Shown in pieces: positions 35,740-44,557 of a DNA stretch of 64,000 nucleotides. Below the pieces are notes generated by a model. It saw only the letters and a program-made list of their open reading frames with translations, was not told where the DNA came from and searched no databases. Each line of letters starts with the position of its first letter. Within the stretch, counting starts at the first letter, position 1. Made by a program: the position numbers and the translations under genes. The stretch comes from Bradyrhizobium sp. BRP22 (GTDB lineage Bacteria; Pseudomonadota; Alphaproteobacteria; Rhizobiales; Xanthobacteraceae): the NCBI RefSeq assembly GCF_020194175.1, contig NZ_JADYVX010000039.1, positions 1-64,000 of the forward strand, in the 5' to 3' direction.

Positions 35740-37347
35740 TCAACGTCTTGCGAACAGGGCGCGGTGATCGCCCAGGATCACCTGCGCGGCGTTATGGCCG
35801 GGCGCGCCGGTGACGCCGCCGCCGGGATGGGCGCCGGAGCCGCAGTGATAGAGCCCCTTCAGCGGGCCGCGGTAGTCGGCATGGCCGAGCATCGGGCGGG
35901 CGGAGAAGAGCTGGTTCAGCGTCAGCGCGCCATGGAAGATATCGCCGCCGAGCAGGCCGAATTGCCGCTCCAGATCGAGCGGGGAAAGCACCTGCCGGCC
36001 GAGCACGCTTGAGGCGAAGCCGGGCGCGTATCTGTCGACCGTCGCGATCATGAGGTCGGCGACCTCGTCGCGGTGATCGTCCCAGCATCTGCCGGCGGGC
36101 AGCTCCGGCGCGACATGCTGGCAGAACAGGCTCGCGACATGCTGTCCCGCCGGCGCCAGCGAGTCATCAAGCGTCGAGGGGATCAGGATTTCGACTACGG
36201 GCTCGCGGCTCCAGCCGGTGCTGCGCGCATCGAGCCAGGCGCGGTCCATATAGGTAAGGCTCGGCGCGATGATGATGCCGGCGGTGAGATGGTCGCCCGG
36301 TCCTGGCAGTGCGGTGAAGGAGGGCAGGCCGCTCAACGCGACATTCATGCGAAAGGTGCCGGAGCCGTTGCGCCAGCGCGACATCCGCTGCAGGAATTCC
36401 GGCGCCAGCGCGCCCGCCGGCATCAGGTGCGTGTAGAGCAGTTTTGGATTGACGGACGCGGCGACATATCTGGCGCGGATGGTTGTGCCGTTGTCGAGGA
36501 CGACACCGGCGGCGCGTCCGTTCTCGATCATCACCTCGCGCACGCCGGTATCCACCTCGATCTCGGCGCCATGCGCGCCTGCGGCGGCCGCCATCGCCTG
36601 CGTGATCGCGCCCATGCCGCCGACCGCGTGGCCCCACACGCCCTTTTTGCCGTTCACCTCGCCGAAGGCGTGGTGCAGCATCACGTAGGCCGAGCCCGCG
36701 GCATAGGGGCTTGCATAGTTGCCGACGATGGCGTCGAAGCCGAACAGCGCTTTCACCAGATCGTTCTCGAACCGCTCGTCCAGCATGTCGCCGGCCGATC
36801 GGGTGAAGAGATCGAGCAGGTCGCGCTGCTGCTCCAGCGAGAGCTTGCGCAAGAGGTTGGCGAAGCCGAGCGCGTTGATGGCCTCACGCAGCGAGTTCGC
36901 GCCGAATCCTTCGACGATGTTCGGCGGCGCGCGCAGCACGAACTGGCGCAGCACGTCGGCGATCGCCTCGAGCTGCCGCGAGAAGATGCCGATCTCTTCG
37001 GCATCATGCGCGTTGAGCCTGGCCACGGAGTCCTTGGTGCGGCCTTCGCCGGTGAGGAGATAGCTTCCGTCGGCGGAAGGCAGGAAATTTTGCGCACGGC
37101 GCTCCACGATCCGCAGGCCGTGCTCGGCGAGCCTGAGGTCGGCGATGACCTTCGGGTTGAGCAGGCTCACCGTATAGGCCGCGACCGAGTTGCGGAACCC
37201 GGGATGGAATTCCTCCGTCACCGCCGCCCCGCCCACGACCTTGCGGCGCTCGACCACTTTCACGCGCAGGCCGGCCATCGCGAGATAGGCCGCGCAGGTG
37301 AGGCCGTTATGCCCCGCGCCGATGATGACGACGTCCGTCTCGTTCAT
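35740..37347 (-). CDS. NAD(P)/FAD-dependent oxidoreductase, phytoene desaturase (CrtI)-like
   Basis: 535 residues from MNETDVVIIGAGHNGLTCAA. The N-terminal dinucleotide-binding motif is GAGHNGLTCAAYLAMAGLRV followed by VVERRKVVGGAAVTEEFHPG. The C-terminal FAD block is GLYHCGSGAHPGGGVTGAPG. This fits the CrtI-related group that includes PYROXD2, rather than true carotenoid desaturases. There is no carotenoid gene nearby, so the substrate is unknown. It is monocistronic, with a large repeat island upstream. Confidence 0.87.
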   Translation of the reverse strand: MNETDVVIIGAGHNGLTCAAYLAMAGLRVKVVERRKVVGGAAVTEEFHPGFRNSVAAYTVSLLNPKVIADLRLAEHGLRIVERRAQNFLPSADGSYLLTGEGRTKDSVARLNAHDAEEIGIFSRQLEAIADVLRQFVLRAPPNIVEGFGANSLREAINALGFANLLRKLSLEQQRDLLDLFTRSAGDMLDERFENDLVKALFGFDAIVGNYASPYAAGSAYVMLHHAFGEVNGKKGVWGHAVGGMGAITQAMAAAAGAHGAEIEVDTGVREVMIENGRAAGVVLDNGTTIRARYVAASVNPKLLYTHLMPAGALAPEFLQRMSRWRNGSGTFRMNVALSGLPSFTALPGPGDHLTAGIIIAPSLTYMDRAWLDARSTGWSREPVVEILIPSTLDDSLAPAGQHVASLFCQHVAPELPAGRCWDDHRDEVADLMIATVDRYAPGFASSVLGRQVLSPLDLERQFGLLGGDIFHGALTLNQLFSARPMLGHADYRGPLKGLYHCGSGAHPGGGVTGAPGHNAAQVILGDHRALFARR

Positions 37348-37456
37348 ATCCGCTTCATTTTCCCATCGGTTCGCCAATAGCCCATAGTTGCACGCAAGCC
37401 ACGAGTTATTTCGCCGCTCACCCCCAGTCGTCATTCCGGGCCCTCTCCGTCCGCTC

Positions 37457-37562
37457 CGTCATTCCGGGGCGCGCGCAACGCGAGCCCGGAATCCATTCGA
37501 CCGCTTGTGCAGGTTGAAAAATGGATTCCGGGCTCATCGCTTCGCGATGCCCCCGAACGACT
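37457..37562. repeat. Palindromic repeat, class A variant
   Basis: CGTCATTCCGGGGCGCGCGC, CGAGCCCGGAATCCATTCGA ... AAATGGATTCCGGGCTCATC, TTCGCGATGCCCCCGAACGAC. Here the central palindrome is opened to GGAATCCAT / ATGGATTCC around a 25-base loop. A stub (GTCGTCATTCCGGG, 37427-37440) of another copy lies just before it. It is the first member of the repeat island. Confidence 0.75.
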
Positions 37563-37590
37563 GAGGGACGCATTGCGCAATCCTCTCCTT

Positions 37591-37674
37591 CGTCATGGCC
37601 GGGCTTGACCCGGCCATCCACGTTGTCTCGGGCGCGAAGAACGTGGATGCCCGGGACGAGCCCGGGCATGACGG
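37591..37674. repeat. Palindromic repeat, class D
   Basis: CGTCATGGCCGGGCTTGACC, CGGCCATCCACG ... AACGTGGATGCCCGGGACGA, GCCCGGGCATGACGG. Inverted arms CATCCACG(T) / (A)CGTGGATG with a short variable middle. It is the only copy in the window. Confidence 0.8.
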
Positions 37675-37727
37675 CGTCGTTTCATTCGCGCGATTTTCCT
37701 TAAGCCTATCAACGTGATTTGCGTCGT

Positions 37728-38200
37728 CCAGCCCTCACACAAAAAACATTCCGCTTCCGCCGTCGGGCAAATCAGTGATTTAACTCCGCGCGTCTCACCC
37801 GAGAGAGGGGCGGCTCGCGATCGTCACGAACGTTGCGGTGAGATGCGGTGGACGCGGGTGCTGCGAACGACGAACGCAGCTATCAGCGGACGGCGAAGTC
37901 GTGTGGTTCTGGCGCCCCGACGCTGGCGCTAAGTTCGCGGAGATAATCTGCGGGCGACGGTGGCAAGAAAGCCCGGTCACCGGGGAGAGCACGAAGTAAG
38001 CCGTAAACCATCGCGCAGGGAAGCCGGAGCTGCTTCGGTTGACCTGTGGTCCTACCCCCGTGCTTTTTGCTGCACGGGGCCCACGGGTGCAACCGGCACC
38101 CGGCTTTCCCTGCGCCCTCACTTCAATGAGAGGGTGAAACGAGATGCAAACCTCGGACGCCATGCGCCGCGAGAACGCGAACTTACATCCTCTCCCTAAT
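37728..38200. repeat. Large dispersed Bradyrhizobium repeat with RNA-like folding
   Basis: About 470 bases from CCAGCCCTCACACAAAAAAC to the AGAACGCGAACTTACATCCTC region. I recognise it from memory as a multi-copy element of Bradyrhizobium and relatives that is often misannotated as proteins. The right part folds convincingly: CGCAGGGAAGCCGG (38014-38027) pairs with CCGGCTTTCCCTGCG (38100-38114) and encloses the hairpin CCCCGTGC / GCACGGGG (38056-38079) and GGGTGC / GCACCC. No open frame in it has coding character. Confidence 0.6.
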
Positions 38201-38204
38201 TCCA

Positions 38205-38343
38205 CCGTCATGCCCGCCACCGGGTCTCGCCTTCGGCGAGCCCGATGACAGGCTCCGGCGGGCATCCAGTAACCACCGACGTCCGAGCGTAAGCACCACC
38301 GCCTCTGGAATACTGGATCGCCCGCTTTCGCGGACGATGACAG
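38205..38343. repeat. Palindromic repeat, class C, copy 4 (long form)
   Basis: CCGTCATGCCCGCCACCGGG, an inserted hairpin CTCGCCTTCGGCGAG, GGCGGGCATCCAGTAACCAC, then CTGGAATACTGGATCGCCCG and TTTCGCGGACGATGAC. The left arm carries an additional hairpin compared with the other class C copies. Confidence 0.8.
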
Positions 38344-38382
38344 CGGAGAAGCTGTTTGAAATTTGAATCAGAACTCATCGCC

Positions 38383-38467
38383 CGTCATTGCGAGGAGCGA
38401 AGCGACGAAGCAATCCACGTCTCCACTTGCGGCGCTATGGATTGCTTCGCTGCGCTCGCAATGACGG
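38383..38467. repeat. Palindromic repeat, class B, copy 2
   Basis: CGTCATTGCGAGGAGCGAAG, CGACGAAGCAATCCACGTCT, CTATGGATTGCTTCGCTGCG, CTCGCAATGACGG. This is the simple form, without the extra arm seen at 13532. An open frame running through it into the downstream gene is not used as coding. Confidence 0.85.
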
Positions 38468-38669
38468 GGGAGAGAGCGGTGATCTTGCGAGGCACTCAGT
38501 TATGCAACCGTCATGTCGGCGTGCCCGCTGTTCCGCAACGGCGCATCGTCAAGTCCACGTTACCGGGTTACATTGGCTGTCATGCTGCCCTATGCTCAAC
38601 CGAAACCTCTGGCGTGCATCCGCCGGAAATCTCGTCGTCGGCGTCCGCCGGGCCCAAGCCGGAGCTTTC

Positions 38670-40928
38670 ATGACTTCTAAGCCGTCCGCCGCGCGAAACC
38701 GGCTGGTATTGATTGTCTACACCACCGCCATCTTCGTCAGCGCGCTTCTGTTGTTCTCGGTACAACCGTTGTTCACCAAGATGGTGCTGCCGCGGCTCGG
38801 CGGCTCACCGGCGGTGTGGTCGGTGGCGATGGTGTTCTTCCAGTCGCTGCTGCTCGCAGGCTACGCCTATGCGCATTACCTGATGAAGCTGAACAATCGC
38901 GCCGCTCCGGTCGCGGTGCATCTGGTGCTGTTGGTCGCGGCCATGCTGACGCTGCCGCTCGCGATCCGGAGTGGCTGGGGCGATCCGCCGACCTCCGGTT
39001 ACGCGTTCTGGATGCTCGGCCTGTTTGCGGTCTCGATCGGCCTGCCGTTCTTCGCGCTTGCCGCCAACAACCCGTTGCTGCAGGCCTGGTTCGTGCGCAC
39101 CGGCCATCCCAACGGTCCCGATCCGTACTTCCTCTACGCGTCCTCCAACATCGGCAGCTTTCTCGCGCTGTTGTCCTATCCGGTGCTGCTGGAGCCGATG
39201 TTCACGCTGCACGCGCAGAACCTGATCTGGACCGGCGGCTATGGCCTGTTGATTCTGCTGATTGCCGGCTGCGGCGTGTTGCTGTTGCGTTCGCCCGTGA
39301 GCGCGGCGGCGCTGAATTTGCCGGCCGATGATCCCGATGCGCCGGCACCCTCCTGGCTGTTGCGTTTGCGCTGGATCTTCCTCGCCGCGGTGCCCTCGGG
39401 CCTTCTGATCGCGGTGACCGCGCATATTTCGACCGATGTTGCCGCAGCGCCGCTGCTCTGGGTGCTGCCGCTGTCGCTTTACCTTTTGACCTGGGTGCTG
39501 GTGTTCCAGTCGCGCCCGCTGTTTTCGCACGAATTCATGCTGCGTGCGCAGCCGATCGCAATCGCATGCGTCGTCGTCCTGCTTGCGGTTGGCGGCGAAC
39601 AGAGTCTGCTGCTGACGCTTGGCGGTCACCAGCTCGCCTTTTTCATCATCGCGATGGCTTGCCATGGCGAATTGGCGCGGACCCGGCCCGCGGCAAAATA
39701 CCTTACCGGCTTCTACGTGGCGCTGTCGTTCGGCGGCATGGTCGGCGGCCTGTTTGCAGGGCTGATCGCGCCGTTCACCTTCTCCTGGGTGGCAGAATAT
39801 CCGATCCTGCTGGCGCTTGCCGCGCTGTGCCGGCCGTCCGGGGATGAGCGGCTGCCGCGCTGGAGCGCCTGGTACTGGCCCTTCCTTGCCGTGCTCGCGG
39901 TGGCGCTGATCGCACCGTCCTACTCGACCGGGACGCTGTTCAACTGGTTCGACGAGCGGCGGGCCTGGGTGATCGGCGCGGTCGGCGTGCTCTCGGCGCT
40001 GCTGGCGCTCGCGCTCAACGCCAACCGCTGGAAGATCTTCGCAACCGTCGTGGTCGCGCTGCTGCTGTTGCGCGCTTACCCCTCCGATGAAGGGCGGGTC
40101 GAAACCGTGCGCAGCTTCTTCGGCGTGCACAAGATCTTGGTGACGCCGAACGGCCAGTATCACGTGCTGATGCACGGTACCACCATTCACGGCGCCGAGC
40201 GCTTCAAGAATGACGACGGCACGCCGGCAACTGGCCGGCCCGAACCCATTTCCTACTACCACAAGGACGGCGGTATCGGGCAGGCGATTACGGCGATGCG
40301 TGAACGCAAGGGCGCGCCGCTCAAGGTTGCCGTGATCGGGCTCGGCTCGGGCACGCTCACTTGTGCTGCGCAGCCGGGCGAACAATGGAAGTTCTTCGAG
40401 ATCGACCAGACCATGGTCGATACCGCGCGCGACCCGAAATATTTCACCTACATCCAGAATTGCGCGCCCGACCTGAAGCCGGTGATCGGCGATGCCCGGC
40501 TCACCTTCGCCCGCGAGCCTGACGGCATTTACGACCTCATCATCGTCGATGCCTATTCATCCGATGCGATTCCGATCCATCTGGCGACGCAGGAGGCGAT
40601 GGCGATCTACAAGGCCAAGCTGGCGCCGCAGGGCGCGGTCGTGATGCATGTCTCCAACCGACACCTCGAGCTTTCCAGCGTCGTGGTCGGGATCGCCGAG
40701 GCCAACGACCTCAAGAGCTGGGTCTACAGCGAGGATTCCGGCCGCGACAGCGAGTACATTTTCTCGACTTCGGTGGTGATCTCCGCACGCGAGGAGGACG
40801 ATGTCGGCAAGATCGCTTCGTCCGATGTCTGGGCCGAGACCGAGGCTGATGAAAAGCAGCGGGTCTGGACCGACGATTATTCCAACATCCTGGGCGCGGT
40901 TTATCGGCGGCTGCGCGACGGCGAATAG
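38670..40928 (+). CDS. Fused multi-spanning membrane protein / spermidine synthase-like domain
   Basis: 752 residues from MTSKPSAARNRLVLIVYTTA with CGGAG upstream. The N-terminal 450 residues hold about 12 hydrophobic helices (the 'fused MFS/spermidine synthase' architecture). The C-terminal 250 residues form a SAM-type Rossmann domain: VAVIGLGSGTLTCAA, FFEIDQTMVDTARD, VIGDARLTFAREPDG, YDLIIVDAYSSDAIPIHL. The true polyamine-site residues cannot be checked by eye. Substrate and direction are unknown. It is followed by the desaturase gene in the same direction, 128 bases on by the start I chose. Confidence 0.85.
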   Translation: MTSKPSAARNRLVLIVYTTAIFVSALLLFSVQPLFTKMVLPRLGGSPAVWSVAMVFFQSLLLAGYAYAHYLMKLNNRAAPVAVHLVLLVAAMLTLPLAIRSGWGDPPTSGYAFWMLGLFAVSIGLPFFALAANNPLLQAWFVRTGHPNGPDPYFLYASSNIGSFLALLSYPVLLEPMFTLHAQNLIWTGGYGLLILLIAGCGVLLLRSPVSAAALNLPADDPDAPAPSWLLRLRWIFLAAVPSGLLIAVTAHISTDVAAAPLLWVLPLSLYLLTWVLVFQSRPLFSHEFMLRAQPIAIACVVVLLAVGGEQSLLLTLGGHQLAFFIIAMACHGELARTRPAAKYLTGFYVALSFGGMVGGLFAGLIAPFTFSWVAEYPILLALAALCRPSGDERLPRWSAWYWPFLAVLAVALIAPSYSTGTLFNWFDERRAWVIGAVGVLSALLALALNANRWKIFATVVVALLLLRAYPSDEGRVETVRSFFGVHKILVTPNGQYHVLMHGTTIHGAERFKNDDGTPATGRPEPISYYHKDGGIGQAITAMRERKGAPLKVAVIGLGSGTLTCAAQPGEQWKFFEIDQTMVDTARDPKYFTYIQNCAPDLKPVIGDARLTFAREPDGIYDLIIVDAYSSDAIPIHLATQEAMAIYKAKLAPQGAVVMHVSNRHLELSSVVVGIAEANDLKSWVYSEDSGRDSEYIFSTSVVISAREEDDVGKIASSDVWAETEADEKQRVWTDDYSNILGAVYRRLRDGE

Positions 40929-41056
40929 TGAATTTGATATTTTTGCAACACCCGCCGCCGGCGTTCGCGATTTGGCCGCACAACCGGTTGCAACGGTTGC
41001 CGGCCGTCGGCGGACTCTATACTGATGGAACTTGTTTCCCAATTGTTCCATTTGCC

Positions 41057-42007
41057 ATGCGCGACCATCGGATTATCCGGAGCCGGCACTTCCATCGATT
41101 GCAGCGGCAGCATTTCATCCTGTTTGATGTCTTGCCATTCATCGGGACGGCAATCGCGCTTGGTGCCTTGTTCTACCGCCCGATCGGGGCGCTCGAGATC
41201 AGCCTGTTCTTGGCGATGTGGCTGCTCACGGGCCTCGGCCTCACGGTCGGCTATCACCGGCTGTTCACGCACCGCGCCTTCGCAACCGGCACAGCGGTGA
41301 GCGTGATGCTGATCATCATGGGCTCCATGGCGGGAAGGGGCCCGATGGTATCATGGGCCGCGATGCACCGTCGTCACCACGAGCTCAGCGATCGCGAGGG
41401 CGACCTGCATTCGCCCAAGCTGCACGGCGAGAGCGCCCTGGGACGGCTGCGCGGTTTCCTGCATGCGCACCTCACCTGGATGATGGAGCATGATTATCCG
41501 AACGTTGCCCACTATGTGCCGGACCTGATGGCGCAGCCGACGCTGGTCCGGGTGAATAGCCACTACTACGCTTGGGTACTGCTCGGGCTGTTGATTCCGA
41601 CCGCTATTGGCGGGCTCGGTGCCGGCAGCCTGTGGGGCGCGGTGGCCGGGTTCCTCTGGGGCGGCGTGGTGCGCATGTTCGTGGTCGAGCAGGCGATGTC
41701 GGCGATCAACTCGGTCATGCATACGTTCGGCGCGCGTCCCTACCGCACCCGGGGTGACAACAGCCGCAATCTCGGCGTAATGGCATGGTTGGCGTGGGGC
41801 GAGGGGTGGCACAACAATCACCATGCCTTCCCTTATTCGGCGGCGTTCGGGTTGCGATGGTTCGAATTCGATCCGGGCTATTTCTTCATCCGATTGCTTG
41901 CCGCGCTGGGACTGGCCTGGAACATCAAGGTGCCGAGCGCGGAAAAGATCGCGCTGCGTCGGCAGGAAGAGCCGGCGCTCGACGTGGCCGAGCTCGAGCA
42001 CGGATAG
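41057..42007 (+). CDS. Membrane fatty-acid (acyl-CoA/acyl-lipid) desaturase, delta-9 type
   Basis: 316 residues from MRDHRIIRSRHFHRL. Di-iron membrane desaturase with the three histidine boxes: HRLFTH at 67-72, HRRHH at 104-108 and HNNHH at 252-256, plus hydrophobic helices at about 22-40, 48-66 and 172-205. It inserts a cis double bond into an acyl chain, the usual position being delta-9; position and acyl carrier here are unknown. A GTG start overlapping the previous stop (40928) is possible, but the extra N-terminus looks non-native. MBOAT and SGNH genes follow. Confidence 0.9.
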   Translation: MRDHRIIRSRHFHRLQRQHFILFDVLPFIGTAIALGALFYRPIGALEISLFLAMWLLTGLGLTVGYHRLFTHRAFATGTAVSVMLIIMGSMAGRGPMVSWAAMHRRHHELSDREGDLHSPKLHGESALGRLRGFLHAHLTWMMEHDYPNVAHYVPDLMAQPTLVRVNSHYYAWVLLGLLIPTAIGGLGAGSLWGAVAGFLWGGVVRMFVVEQAMSAINSVMHTFGARPYRTRGDNSRNLGVMAWLAWGEGWHNNHHAFPYSAAFGLRWFEFDPGYFFIRLLAALGLAWNIKVPSAEKIALRRQEEPALDVAELEHG

Positions 42008-42065
42008 TCGTCGGTTTCCGGCGGATAAGGTGAGTAACCCGGGTCATGCCTGAGATCGCCGGCTG

Positions 42066-43448
42066 ATGCTGTTCAACGACTACCCCTTCCTGCTGGGCTT
42101 CCTGCCGGCGGCGATCCTGATCTATCGATTGGTCGATCCGCATCCGCAGTGGCGGATCTGGACGCTGGTCGCAATGTCGCTGGTGTTCTACGCCTACGGC
42201 AATCCGCCCTTCGTCCTGCTCCTGATGCTGTCGATCGTGATCAACTGGATTGCAGCGATGGTCTTTGCCAGGACCAAGATGTCGTGGATCATCACCGCGG
42301 CGATCATAGCCAATCTCGGCGTCCTCGCCTGGTTCAAATACGCCAACTTCCTCGCCTACAATATCGGCCTTGCGCTCGGACGGCCGATGCCCGTGCTCGA
42401 CATCGTGCTGCCGCTCGGCATCTCCTTCTTCACCTTCCACCACATCATGTACCTGGTCGATCTGCGCAAGGGAAAGGCGCCGACCTATGCGCTGGGGCGC
42501 TACGCGCTCTACATTTCCTTCTTCCCGCAGGCGCTGGCCGGGCCGCTGGTGCGCTGGTCGCAGGTGATGGAGCAGTTCGGCAGGAAGGTCTATGCGCCGG
42601 GCTGGCAGCGCGAATTCTGCGTCGGCATCGCCTTCATCCTGATCGGGCTGGTCGAAAAGATCCTGCTCGGCGACCGCATCGCGCGGCTGATCGATCCGAT
42701 CTATGCGCGCGCGCTTGAAGGGCCGGTGAGCAATGGCGACGCCTGGCTGGCGCTCGGCTTCGCCATCCAGATCCTCTACGACTTCGCCGGCTATTCCGAC
42801 ATCGCGGTCGGGCTCGGCCTGTTGTTCGGCGTCAAGCTGCCGTACAATTTCGATGCGCCGTTCCGCTCCACCAGCATCCAGGATTTCTGGCAGCGCTGGC
42901 ACATCACGTTGATGACGTTCCTGCGCGAATATCTGTTCTTTCCGCTCGCCAACAAGCGCATGGTGCCGCGGCGCTTCTACCAGCTCCAGTATTTCGCCGT
43001 GATGATCCTGACCATGGCGCTGTGCGGCCTCTGGCATGGCGCGAGCTGGACCTTCGTGCTGTGGGGCACGCTGCACGGCCTGGCGCTGGTCGTCTGCTCG
43101 CTGTGGCGCCGCTACGGCCCGCGGCTGCCCGCGCTCGCCGGATGGGCGCTGACGGTGGCCTTCGTGCTGCTGACCGGCGTGATCTTCCGCGCCGGCACGC
43201 TGGATGCGGCGTTGAATATCTTCCACGGCCTCGCCGTTCCGCCCAATCTGGCTGAGGGCAAGCATCTGTGGCCGCTGGTCGTCGTGCCGCTGCTGGCCTT
43301 CCTGCTGCCGGCAACCCAGGACATCGTCGAACGCGTGATGCAGCGGCCGCGACCCTGGCTTGGCGTGGTGGCCGGCCTTGGCCTGCTCGCCATCCTGATC
43401 GTGCTCGGAGAAGGAAACATTCGTGGCTTCGCCTACTACCAGTTCTGA
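42066..43448 (+). CDS. MBOAT-family O-acyltransferase (AlgI/DltB-like)
   Basis: 460 residues and about 11 membrane segments. Characteristic blocks: the N-terminal LFNDYPFLLGFLPAAILIYR, LPLGISFFTFHHIMYLVDL (shown in part), FFPQALAGPLVRW, DFAGYSDIAVGLGLLFG, SIQDFWQRWHITLMTFLREY, and the catalytic-type histidines in CGLWHGASWTF and GTLHGLALV. AlgI/DltB proteins move an acyl group across the membrane to an extracytoplasmic acceptor. The C-terminus ends GFAYYQF, like the FIYFQF-type ends of AlgI proteins. It overlaps the SGNH gene by 26 bases, so they are translated together. Confidence 0.92.
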   Translation: MLFNDYPFLLGFLPAAILIYRLVDPHPQWRIWTLVAMSLVFYAYGNPPFVLLLMLSIVINWIAAMVFARTKMSWIITAAIIANLGVLAWFKYANFLAYNIGLALGRPMPVLDIVLPLGISFFTFHHIMYLVDLRKGKAPTYALGRYALYISFFPQALAGPLVRWSQVMEQFGRKVYAPGWQREFCVGIAFILIGLVEKILLGDRIARLIDPIYARALEGPVSNGDAWLALGFAIQILYDFAGYSDIAVGLGLLFGVKLPYNFDAPFRSTSIQDFWQRWHITLMTFLREYLFFPLANKRMVPRRFYQLQYFAVMILTMALCGLWHGASWTFVLWGTLHGLALVVCSLWRRYGPRLPALAGWALTVAFVLLTGVIFRAGTLDAALNIFHGLAVPPNLAEGKHLWPLVVVPLLAFLLPATQDIVERVMQRPRPWLGVVAGLGLLAILIVLGEGNIRGFAYYQF

Positions 43449-44433
43449 CACGTCGGTCGAATGGAACCGCTGCCTTTCCAATTGTGTCGGCACGCTCGTT
43501 GGCGGCTTGGTGTTGCTCTATGCGCTGATGATTCTGGTCGATCCCTATGACAGCGGAAGGTTCGGCCTGCTCGGCATCGATGGCGTCAACGATCGCAACA
43601 CGCTCACGTCGGCGGCGAGCCGCGCGCGCGATCCCGGTTTCGATTCCGCGATCATCGGCAATTCGACCGCGCAGATGCTGCAACCGACGGAGCTGTCGAA
43701 GGCGACCGGTCTGAATTTCGTGCAGCTTTACATGACCGGGGGCAATCCGCATGAGCAGCTCATGCTGGTCGATTTCTTCCTGCGCCATCACAAGCGGGTG
43801 GGCGCGCTGGTGTTCGTCGTCGATCCCTGGTGGTGCTATCACGTCCCCGTGCAATCGCCGCCCGGCACCTTCCCCGATTGGCTCTATAGCGAAAGCCGGA
43901 TCACCTACGCCGCGCACCTGCTGTCGTGGCCGTCGATCGAACACACGTTCCAGCGTTTCTCGATCGGGCTCGGCTGGCATCAGCGCCGAGACCCGACAGG
44001 CTTCTTCAGCTACGAGGACATCTGGCTGCCCGGCACCTTCCGCGAAATCAGCCCGCCCCGCGATCCATCGCCGGCCGCCACCGCCGCCGAACGCGAGACG
44101 CTTCCCGACGTCGCGCGGCTCGATGCGCTGGTCAAGAAACTTCCCACGGAGACCAGCGTCGTCATCGTCGTGCCGCCGACCCTGCAAAGCAAGATGCCGC
44201 AGCCCGGCACGCCGGCGGCCGCGGACCGCGAGGCCTGCAACGCGGCCCTGAAGCGGATCGTGGCCGGCCGACCGCGCAGCAATTTCATCAACTACCGCAT
44301 CGACAATGCGATGACCCGCGACCGCGCGAACTTTGCCGATTTCATCCACTACCGCCCGAGCATCGCGACCAAGATGATGGAAGGCATCGCCGCCAGCATC
44401 CGCGACGGCGAGGCGGCGAAGATCGATTTTTGA
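43423..44433 (+). CDS. Membrane-anchored SGNH-hydrolase-like protein (DltD/AlgX-like partner)
   Basis: 336 residues with a GTG start preceded by GGAGAAGG. One N-terminal membrane helix (about 18-42, NCVGTLVGGLVLLYALMILV) puts the rest in the periplasm. SGNH-type residues are visible: Ser81 in IIGNSTAQML (block I) and Asp306-x-x-His309 in FADFIHYRPS (block V). Overall identity to known families is low, and the family name is my inference from these motifs and from the overlapping MBOAT gene, which usually has such a partner. Likely role: acyl transfer or esterase activity on the acceptor. Confidence 0.75.
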   Translation: MASPTTSSDTSVEWNRCLSNCVGTLVGGLVLLYALMILVDPYDSGRFGLLGIDGVNDRNTLTSAASRARDPGFDSAIIGNSTAQMLQPTELSKATGLNFVQLYMTGGNPHEQLMLVDFFLRHHKRVGALVFVVDPWWCYHVPVQSPPGTFPDWLYSESRITYAAHLLSWPSIEHTFQRFSIGLGWHQRRDPTGFFSYEDIWLPGTFREISPPRDPSPAATAAERETLPDVARLDALVKKLPTETSVVIVVPPTLQSKMPQPGTPAAADREACNAALKRIVAGRPRSNFINYRIDNAMTRDRANFADFIHYRPSIATKMMEGIAASIRDGEAAKIDF

Positions 44434-44446
44434 TGATCGTTCTCTC

Positions 44447-44545
44447 TCATGCTCCGCGAAGGCGGGCATCCAGTATCCCGCGGCCGCTCGGCTCAAGGAC
44501 TGCTGCCTCTGGATACTGGATCGTCCGGTCAAGCCGGACGATGAC
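44447..44545. repeat. Palindromic repeat, class C, copy 5
   Basis: CTCATGCTCCGCGAAGGCGG, GCATCCAGTATCCCGCGG, then CTCTGGATACTGGATCGTCC and GGTCAAGCCGGACGATGAC. It lies between the convergent SGNH and acyl-AMP ligase genes and could serve as a shared terminator. Confidence 0.8.
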
Positions 44546-44557
44546 CGCAGCAGCGAG

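Noticed and set aside
37795..38265. Open frames within the large repeat that look like proteins (for example 37795-38265 minus)
   Set aside because: The DNA is a dispersed repeat with RNA-like folding; the frames have no ribosome sites and no coding signature.
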